From CAUZIZ01 sp965218775 (GTDB lineage: Bacteria; Acidobacteriota; UBA6911; RPQK01; JAJDTT01), in contig CBDCLS010000004.1 of the NCBI GenBank assembly GCA_965218775.1, forward strand, positions 434,001 to 498,000: a stretch of DNA of 64,000 nt. Reading direction: 5' to 3'. Of the stretch, positions 58,645 through 64,000 are shown piece after piece (positions within the stretch are counted from its first letter, which is position 1; the number at the start of each line of letters is the position of its first letter). The notes below the pieces were generated by a model. That model saw only the letters and a list, made by a program, of their open reading frames with translations, searched no databases and was not told the origin of the DNA. The position numbers were made by a program, and so were the translations under genes.

Positions 58645-61505
58645 CTCTCGAAGCCTCTCGCACCGGGAGGGTCAGGATTGTATCCGACGTCGAACCGTAC
58701 CGGTCCAACCGGAGTGGCAACCCCAAGTCCAAGCCCAACGGCATTGCTGAAGCCAGCCGAAGAGATATCGGTGAAGCTGCTAAAGACATTTCCGAAATCA
58801 TAAAACACAGCACCCGCAAACCATCCCCTTAGAGGAAATCGGAGTTCGATGTTGGCAATGAGCAGCGCGCTTCCCCCAAGCGGAACGGGACGGCCGTCAG
58901 GATCCGGGTTTCCAAACTCGTCCACCAGGATGATCTCGCCGCTTTCTTCATCTCTGAGGAGAGGACCGGCCAGATCGGCGGGAAGGCCTCTCAAGGTGGT
59001 GGCACCCCCGGAGAAGAACCGCTCGCTGATCGGCACTGGGTTTTCGGCGGAAACCTCGGAAGCTTGGTCGAAGGCCTTGATCAAACCGATTCGCAGTGAG
59101 GAAGCCAGGACCACCTCTGGTACCAGCTCATGATAGTACTGGCCCTGTGTCAGTATTCGGAAGAACTGTCTCTCCGAGCCCAATAGGCGTGCGGACAGCA
59201 ACGTATCACCGCTGAGGAAGAAGCCACTCCTAGGATCCGTGGGGTCGTCTCTTGACTCGTTGAGATAGGAACTGGAAACACTGGACAAACTGAGCCTTTC
59301 CTCTTCACGAAAGAACTGTAGTGGTGCCGCCAGGCTAGCGGGGACATCCGAACGGACGTTCTCATAGTTGTAGCGAAAGAAGAGCGACTCGCGCCGGCTC
59401 AGCCGCCTTTCAGTCTGAGCCGAAGCGATCAATCGGAAGGAGTCGAAAGGGCGGCCGCGAAGCGCGCGCTGTCCCCCTCCGATATTCTCCTTGAGTGCCC
59501 TTTCGTTGTCTGCCGTGAAGGAAAGAATGGTGGGAAGTTCCCAGCGCAGAAAATGAGGGATGTTATACGAGAGGCTGCCTCGCTGACGTTGAGAGCCTGC
59601 CCGCAGCCCCAATGACAGAGCTCTTGCCTGCCCTCGAAAGTTGCCATCGGTAAAACCAAAGGTGCCCCTTGGGCCCTCGAAAGAACTGTAACCAAGCCCG
59701 TACAACAAGGTGTAACGAGGTGCTTCGTCCAGACGAATGAGCACACTCCTGTCAGCCGGATTCGTTCCCGACTCGACTTCCTCGACCCGGACCCGGTCGA
59801 AAATTGCCAGATTGTAGAGGTTGGTTTCAGTCTGAAGGATTCGATCCAGTGAAAGCGGATCTCCGGCCTTGATCGCCACCTCCCTTTCAATGACGGACCG
59901 CTTGGTGACCCGATTTCCGGCGATGATGACGTGTTCAGTGAGCGATCGCACTCCCTCCTGCACAAAATAGGTGAGCCCTACCTTTCCCGGCTCGGCATAG
60001 ACGACCTCCGAGCGTACCTCCACCTGCCGAAACCCATGATTCTCATAGGTGGCAATCAGGTTGGAACGGTCTTGGGCAAGAACCAGGGGGGAAAAGGGAC
60101 TACCCGGTTCGGAGGTAATTTCGCGCACCAGCAACTCGCTATCGAGCTGTTGGTTTCCAAAGATGCGTACCTGCTGGAGCTCATGCCGCAAACCTTCGTC
60201 AATATGGAAAACCACCTCGATCTCTTCCGCTTGGTCATCCTCCAGATCTACGCGGGCTTCAACCGATGCATCCCCGAAACCCTGCTGCTGATAGTGGGTT
60301 CGGAGTCGATCCTCGTCACGCCTTAGAATCTCAGTAGAGAATCTGCTGGAACGGAAGATACCGCCTTCCTCTAGTGTCAGAAGCGGAAGCAAGGACTCCC
60401 TGCCGATCGACAGATTCCCTTCGAACTCGATCCCTGCCAGGCTTCGCTTTCTTCCCTTTTCGACCTTGATAAGCAGGGACTCGGGCTTCTGATCAGACTT
60501 GAGAGACGACTCCACCTCGACTGGAAAGAACCCGTCCTCCTCTAGCCGTCTGCGGAGCTCCTGGCCGGTCTTTTCCGAGCGAACATCAGGAGGACCTCGA
60601 TCGCTGAAAAGGGGGAGATCCCCTAGACTGCCCTGGTCCAGATCGATCCCTTCGAAATGGACGAGAGTCTTCTCTCGTGGCAGAACCCTGAGAGTCAGCG
60701 AAACCGAGTTGGTCGGAGGATCGTAACGCGCTCCGCCGCGGAGATAGATTTCGGGCTGTAAGAAGCCCTCTAGAGAGAGCTTGCGTCTGAGCCTATCCAG
60801 ATCCTTCTGCTGCTTGATAAGAGAATATGACCCGCCCTCAGTCATTTCGATACTGCGGCGTACGTTATCGAGATCCCAAGGCTCATCGACCTCGATCTCG
60901 AGCTGCGCTATGGTTGCCTGTCTCCCCGGTTCGATGGCTATGCTCAGGTCCAGCTGAGCGAGTTCCCTGTCTGCCTCAAACGAAGGCTGAATCTGGGCCT
61001 GGTAGAAGCCGTGCTGCCGGTAAAGGTCCAGCAGTCTGGAAACAGTCTCTTCCAGGAGCGTCTCTGAGTAGGGTTCGCCCTTCCGAAGGACGAGCTCTCT
61101 GCGAAGTTGTCGCTTCCCCACGCTGAGGGATCCGGTAAAACGAACTTTTCGCATCAGAAACCTTCGGATCAGCACCAGAGTAACGTCCACCTGATCCGGA
61201 TCCACCGGTACCACATCGATCTGGACGTCATGGAAGACCTGTGTTGAGTAAAGGCTTCGGATAGTGCGTTTGGCCCTCGAGGAGTTGTACTGCTGTCCTG
61301 CTTGCAGCTCGGCAAGCTTCAGGACATCCTTGGGAGTTACCAACGTCAGCGGTCCGTCACTCTTCAGGTCAATTCTGCGGACGAGTTTTCCCTCGTAGGA
61401 AGATGTGGATCCGAGGAGAACTAGGAGGCTCGACCAGGCTAGCAACAGACAACAACCCGTCTGCTGCAGGGAGATCGCGCGACAGAAGAGAGTCAAGGTC
61501 CTCAA
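58608..61505 (-). CDS. Omp85-family outer-membrane assembly protein (BamA/TamA-like)
   Basis: This 965-residue protein has a signal peptide, a series of POTRA repeats (for example LVTPKDVLKLAELQAGQQY, VRFTGSLSVGKRQLRREL and IAGNRVTKRSVIEREVAIKA), then the C-terminal barrel. GYSSFEGPRGTFGFTDGNFR, YLNESRDDPTDPRSGFFLSG and the final FDVGYNPDPPGARG, WNFHVTLGHPF match Omp85. It inserts or exports envelope proteins. The tamB-like gene lies directly upstream with a 4-base overlap, so it is more probably the TamA partner than the general BamA. Confidence 0.9.
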   Translation of the reverse strand: MRTLTLFCRAISLQQTGCCLLLAWSSLLVLLGSTSSYEGKLVRRIDLKSDGPLTLVTPKDVLKLAELQAGQQYNSSRAKRTIRSLYSTQVFHDVQIDVVPVDPDQVDVTLVLIRRFLMRKVRFTGSLSVGKRQLRRELVLRKGEPYSETLLEETVSRLLDLYRQHGFYQAQIQPSFEADRELAQLDLSIAIEPGRQATIAQLEIEVDEPWDLDNVRRSIEMTEGGSYSLIKQQKDLDRLRRKLSLEGFLQPEIYLRGGARYDPPTNSVSLTLRVLPREKTLVHFEGIDLDQGSLGDLPLFSDRGPPDVRSEKTGQELRRRLEEDGFFPVEVESSLKSDQKPESLLIKVEKGRKRSLAGIEFEGNLSIGRESLLPLLTLEEGGIFRSSRFSTEILRRDEDRLRTHYQQQGFGDASVEARVDLEDDQAEEIEVVFHIDEGLRHELQQVRIFGNQQLDSELLVREITSEPGSPFSPLVLAQDRSNLIATYENHGFRQVEVRSEVVYAEPGKVGLTYFVQEGVRSLTEHVIIAGNRVTKRSVIEREVAIKAGDPLSLDRILQTETNLYNLAIFDRVRVEEVESGTNPADRSVLIRLDEAPRYTLLYGLGYSSFEGPRGTFGFTDGNFRGQARALSLGLRAGSQRQRGSLSYNIPHFLRWELPTILSFTADNERALKENIGGGQRALRGRPFDSFRLIASAQTERRLSRRESLFFRYNYENVRSDVPASLAAPLQFFREEERLSLSSVSSSYLNESRDDPTDPRSGFFLSGDTLLSARLLGSERQFFRILTQGQYYHELVPEVVLASSLRIGLIKAFDQASEVSAENPVPISERFFSGGATTLRGLPADLAGPLLRDEESGEIILVDEFGNPDPDGRPVPLGGSALLIANIELRFPLRGWFAGAVFYDFGNVFSSFTDISSAGFSNAVGLGLGVATPVGPVRFDVGYNPDPPGARGFERWNFHVTLGHPF

Positions 61506-64000
61506 AATCTCTTCTTCAACTTGACGTCGACGGCAATTGATCCGTCTTGTTCTCGAGTGCCAGCTGCGGTCATCCAGTCGGTCAGTCGATACTCGATGAC
61601 GATTACTTGTCCTTGCTGATCGTTGCTCAGGTTCGTGCTGTAGGTCATTGCCAGCTCCCTGGTGAGCTGTTTCCCAAGGGTGATGCGTGCTCCCGGGTCG
61701 CGCTCGCGACCGAAAAGGAAGGGATCGATTGAAAACTTCTCAAACCCGAAGAGGCGGCTGGTTTGAGCCTCCAGTTGCTCCCCGAGACTCTTGCTGAGGA
61801 GCGCCCCTGCTCCGTAAACGGCAAGAGTCCCCAGTTGATCCTGCCCTGTCCCGCGCGTACCAAAAATCTCTTCCTGGGTCTGACCGATGGCTAGAAGCGA
61901 AACAATGCTGGACGCTGGAAGAGGCGGATCGGATCGAAAAGACAGGTTCAGCTTATCAAGAGATCCCCTGACGACAACCGTCACCGTAAATTCACGCACA
62001 TCTGTGGTCGCTTCGAAGTTCACAACCGGGGTAGTACTGCGAGGATTGCTGAAATTGACAGTACCTCGAGTAACCTCGTACCTGTTGTTCTCCAACGAAA
62101 GTGTCCCTTCGTCCAAAGTGATCGTTCCCAGAATCACCGGCCTCTGGGCGGTCCCCCGGATGGTGAAATCGCCGCTTCCGGTCACATCGGCGATGCGATT
62201 CCTGACTCGAAGGCTTTGGTAGGCCTCGACTTCGATCTCCAAAAGGATCTCGCCTCCCAGGCTCGGAGTTGGTGGGATCTGGCTTTCGGCGTAGGCAAGA
62301 AACAGCTTCGGAAGCGACAGGTCCTTGGAGTACTCCGCCTCGCGAACGTAGACCACTCCGGTTACCAACTGGGAACCTTTGGCCTTCAAGAGGTCCAGGT
62401 CCAGATCAATTGTGGAGACCACATCCTGGGGATACCGGACCTGTAGATTGGATCCGAAAACATTGACTTGCCAGCGAGTAGGCGTGAAGCCCTCGACGAA
62501 AATACCTCCCTCGGCGCTGACCCTTCCATAGGGCGTCGAGGCGGAGAATTCATCGATGGAAATCTGCTTGGAGGTGAACTTCACCTTTCCTTCCGCATCG
62601 AAAACCGTGCTTGGCACTTCGGGATGGGAGAGGAAACCATCGCTTAGGCTGGCCTCACCAACGATTCGGGGGTCTTGCCACGGACCCGAAATGGAAAGGC
62701 TATCCAGGCGTAGCTGGCCTGAAGTGGCACCGCTATCGAGAAAGCTGTTCAAGATAAGGAGATTCGCCTGCCCATCCAGCCTCAGATCGATGTTTGGTGA
62801 TTCGCCCAGTCCAACGGAACCCGATAGATTCAGTTGCGTTCCTGAGCCGGATAGGCTCAAAGGATCAATCCTCAACGTCTCTTCCTGGTAGACCAGTCTG
62901 AGAGCGCTGCTGTTCTCGAGCCGATGCCCCGACAGGGACAGTTCAATCTCGGGAAAGCTTCCCTCAGCCTGGATTTTGGTAGGCTCGAGGAGGGGTCCGG
63001 TACAGCGGGCCTTGCCGGAGACCAACCCCTCGAACTGCCCTGGGTCGTAGCCCAGCAGAGCCAGATAGGATCCTATCGGAATCTTCTCGAGATGGAGAGA
63101 GACATCCAGTGGATGAGGAGCAAGAAGCCCCACCGTCCCCTCGAATAGAAAGGGGTTCTCGGCGAAGCGGTGGACCAGTCTGATCGAGGCCTCCTTGCCT
63201 TCGCCATCGGCCTCCAGATGGACGTCTTCGAGGGTGAAGTCCCCAATTTTAACCAGAGATGAGCGAGCATCGAGCCGGAAACCCGGGTGGTCGAATCTTC
63301 CTTGTCCCTCTAGCGACAGGGACAGTTCTCCCTGAACGGGAGTTTGCTGTTGAAGCAGGTGCAGCCTTTCCAACTGCATGCGCTCAAGTTGCACCGAAAC
63401 CGAATACTCTCGGCTCTCGAGGTCGACCCCAAAGCTGCCAGAAATCCGTCCTCCGGAAAGCGATGCGTTCAGACCTTGGCCCCTGAGTGTCCCGTCCCGG
63501 AATTCCAGCTCTCCGCTGTAGCGGTCCACCAACTCTCCGTAGGCCTCTACCGCCCCCCCCCATAGGTTGGCGGTGGCGGTGTAGGAGCCGGTTGCCAGGT
63601 ACTCTACCTGGGCTTCGCCTGAGATTCGTCCTTCCAGTGGCAGGGAAAGACCTGCCATGGGAAGAAATCGCTCCACCGGAACCTTATCCAAACGCGCCCG
63701 AGCGCGAAGGCCCTCCAGATCTTCACCTTCAACAGGAAATGTCAATGAAAAGCCAAGGCGATACGACGGATCGCGAAACTCCGCTTCTTCGAGCCGGACC
63801 AGATCCTGACCCATGCCTACCTGCCCGGAGAACGCTCCAAGTCGATGTCCCCGAAAGTCGACTTCCTCCACCTCAGTTCGGCCCTGGACCGAAAAATCGT
63901 GGCCCGATCCGCCTAGTTTTCCCCTGAAGAGCGAACGCCCGCGTAACGCGAAGGGATAGAGCTCCACAGTCTGCTGGGGAAGCAAGCCGTTAGCCTGGGC
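61502..64000 (-). CDS. tamB: TamB-like translocation/assembly module protein (5' end outside the window)
   Basis: The frame is open from the window edge; 832 residues are present and the N-terminus, with its membrane anchor, lies beyond. The sequence is beta-strand-rich with repeated DxxFSVQG-type units typical of AsmA/TamB periplasmic bridges. The C-terminus is the TamB domain: YEVTRGTVNFSNP, VVNFEATTDVREFTVTVVVR, GSLDKLNLSFRSDPPLP, SIVSLLAIGQTQEEIF and GKQLTRELAMTYSTNL. TamB works with TamA to move proteins or phospholipids to the outer membrane. It overlaps the Omp85 gene by 4 bases. Confidence 0.9.
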   Translation of the reverse strand, partial: AQANGLLPQQTVELYPFALRGRSLFRGKLGGSGHDFSVQGRTEVEEVDFRGHRLGAFSGQVGMGQDLVRLEEAEFRDPSYRLGFSLTFPVEGEDLEGLRARARLDKVPVERFLPMAGLSLPLEGRISGEAQVEYLATGSYTATANLWGGAVEAYGELVDRYSGELEFRDGTLRGQGLNASLSGGRISGSFGVDLESREYSVSVQLERMQLERLHLLQQQTPVQGELSLSLEGQGRFDHPGFRLDARSSLVKIGDFTLEDVHLEADGEGKEASIRLVHRFAENPFLFEGTVGLLAPHPLDVSLHLEKIPIGSYLALLGYDPGQFEGLVSGKARCTGPLLEPTKIQAEGSFPEIELSLSGHRLENSSALRLVYQEETLRIDPLSLSGSGTQLNLSGSVGLGESPNIDLRLDGQANLLILNSFLDSGATSGQLRLDSLSISGPWQDPRIVGEASLSDGFLSHPEVPSTVFDAEGKVKFTSKQISIDEFSASTPYGRVSAEGGIFVEGFTPTRWQVNVFGSNLQVRYPQDVVSTIDLDLDLLKAKGSQLVTGVVYVREAEYSKDLSLPKLFLAYAESQIPPTPSLGGEILLEIEVEAYQSLRVRNRIADVTGSGDFTIRGTAQRPVILGTITLDEGTLSLENNRYEVTRGTVNFSNPRSTTPVVNFEATTDVREFTVTVVVRGSLDKLNLSFRSDPPLPASSIVSLLAIGQTQEEIFGTRGTGQDQLGTLAVYGAGALLSKSLGEQLEAQTSRLFGFEKFSIDPFLFGRERDPGARITLGKQLTRELAMTYSTNLSNDQQGQVIVIEYRLTDWMTAAGTREQDGSIAVDVKLKKRF

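Noticed and set aside
1..64000. tRNA or rRNA genes
   Set aside because: No cloverleaf with a T-loop GTTCGANTC and matching acceptor stem, and no rRNA-like stretch, was recognised by eye; a covariance-model search would be decisive.

Overview
The window is an interior piece of a Gram-negative chromosome, probably from a metagenome-derived or environmental genome. It carries outer-membrane biogenesis genes (Omp85/BamA-like, TamB, a SurA-like chaperone), many Sec, Tat and lipoprotein signal peptides, and many secreted catabolic enzymes. A DUF5916 outer-membrane barrel, exported sugar-isomerase-like TIM barrels, an LDH2-type dehydrogenase and glycosidase-like secreted proteins together suggest Acidobacteriota or a related heterotrophic lineage. 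That assignment is inference; there is no rRNA or other taxonomic marker. I saw no tRNA, rRNA or CRISPR array.

Layout. Positions 1-1248 are a scrap-yard of four unrelated broken genes: a multiheme cytochrome/TPR protein, a class III aminotransferase, and VirB11/CpaF-like and VirD4/TraG-like ATPases. Positions 1.2-23.5 kb are mostly intact metabolism: a MetE-like protein, an acyl-CoA catabolic group (thioesterase, enoyl-CoA hydratase, acyl-CoA dehydrogenase, acyl-CoA ligase), an RraA-like aldolase, a geranylgeranyl-reductase-like flavoprotein, oxidoreductases, a DUF5916 barrel, an exported CinA-like protein, a PEP-mutase/isocitrate-lyase-family enzyme, an aldo/keto reductase and a glycolate oxidase operon with fused GlcD-GlcE plus GlcF. 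An IS4-family insertion sequence (23572-25045) sits inside a dispersed inverted repeat.

Positions 25-41 kb are accessory: exported RidA-triplet and sugar-isomerase proteins, a desaturase, a kinase, a MauE-like protein, a formamidase, an M14 peptidase and glycosidase-like secreted proteins. Between them lie eroded genes: two with both ends kept and the middle missing, plus small FG-GAP, Kelch and glycosidase remnants. A Dnmt2-like methyltransferase closes this part.

Positions 41.5-64 kb are housekeeping: ruvAB, a MoxR/DUF58/transglutaminase cluster, pgpA, pncC, thpR, a Trm112-like protein, a heptosyltransferase, an ECF sigma/anti-sigma operon running into methylmalonyl-CoA mutase, a PDZ protein, lexA, dtd, a SurA-like protein, Omp85 and the start of tamB.

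Two repeat families tie the window together. Repeat A has four copies, built from a variable number of CAAGATA 7-mers in long inverted arms around a copy-specific centre. Repeat B has two copies of about 117 bp with inverted GAAACTT ends. The most unusual signals are the IS captured inside repeat A, the genes with lost middles, the Dnmt2-like enzyme, the secreted CinA-like protein and the sigma-factor/mutase operon.
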